The translations under genes were made by a program, and so were the position numbers. Below are positions 63,969 through 64,000 of a stretch of 64,000 bases of DNA, one piece after another (the stretch's first letter is position 1; every line of letters begins with the position of its first letter). The notes beneath the pieces are model-generated. The model made no database searches. It saw nothing but the letters and a program-made list of their open reading frames with translations, and was not told the origin of the DNA. The DNA lies in contig JANJUX010000025.1 in NCBI GenBank assembly GCA_024710355.1, positions 62,001-126,000 of the forward strand, read 5' to 3'. The DNA is from Candidatus Rifleibacteriota bacterium (GTDB taxonomy: Bacteria > Muiribacteriota > Ozemobacteria > Ozemobacterales > Ozemobacteraceae).

Positions 63969-64000
63969 GAAGCCGCCTCCTGATCTCTCTGCTTTTATTT

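Noticed and set aside
1..64000. CRISPR arrays, insertion sequences, tRNA and rRNA genes
   Set aside because: Looked for across both strands; no direct-repeat array, transposase, inverted-repeat-bounded element or structural RNA was seen, and intergenic space is too small for most. Automated searches could still find short RNAs.

Overview
The window is densely coded DNA (about 50 genes, no gap above about 240 bases, no tRNA, rRNA, CRISPR array or insertion sequence seen) from a bacterial chromosome. The genes point to a double-membraned, motile, signal-responsive bacterium: OmpA-type peptidoglycan-binding domains, a probable outer-membrane beta-barrel, type IV pilus genes, a chemoreceptor, a diguanylate cyclase and an FtsEX/EnvC-like division module. 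A CsaB-type pyruvyl transferase, which in other phyla is linked to SLH-domain anchoring, and the many HEAT and TPR scaffold proteins argue against an ordinary proteobacterium. They would fit a poorly cultured deep lineage such as Candidatus Riflebacteria; that placement is inference.

Layout. (1) 1-6794, minus strand: an ABC-transporter operon with two substrate-binding/OmpA fusion proteins flanking a PspA/IM30 protein, then a permease with a long insertion and an ATPase with a long N-terminal extension that runs off the window. A probable beta-barrel gene (6962-7534) lies divergently. (2) 7531-25933, minus strand: ftsE-ftsX-envC-like, ctpA-like protease, three prepilins, pilB, pilM, pilN, pilO, a pilP-like gene, a HEAT protein and two very large TPR membrane proteins. 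(3) 26112-33306, plus strand: two PilT-like ATPases, two HEAT proteins, apt and a CMP-nonulosonate-type cytidylyltransferase in one tightly overlapping operon. (4) 33316-41284: a GGDEF enzyme with a TPR protein, a small membrane protein, and a minus-strand group of a Cys-rich small protein, pyrimidine phosphorylase, dGTPase-like HD protein and chemoreceptor. (5) 41404-48196: PAS histidine kinase with a REC-PP2C phosphatase, MobA-like transferase, MoxR-like ATPase with a membrane/FHA-like protein, and an unknown gene. (6) 48326-54617: secreted protein plus DUF5693-CsaB fusion, ahcY and a secreted unknown. (7) 54773-61830: a HEAT membrane protein followed by a large PilX-like protein and two minor prepilins. 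(8) 61834-63968: pncB-pncA for NAD salvage.

How it fits together. Two pilus assembly loci plus a retraction-ATPase locus each carry HEAT-repeat proteins, suggesting a lineage-specific cytoplasmic or inner-membrane scaffold for the pilus machine. Envelope maintenance is the second theme: PspA with PG-anchored binding proteins, FtsEX-EnvC-CtpA, and pyruvylation of a wall polymer. Several sigma70-like promoters with 17-base spacers are readable (ftsE, ahcY, the 36.4 kb divergent pair, moxR-like), so this host appears to use standard housekeeping promoters. All functions are read from protein motifs by eye, without database searches.
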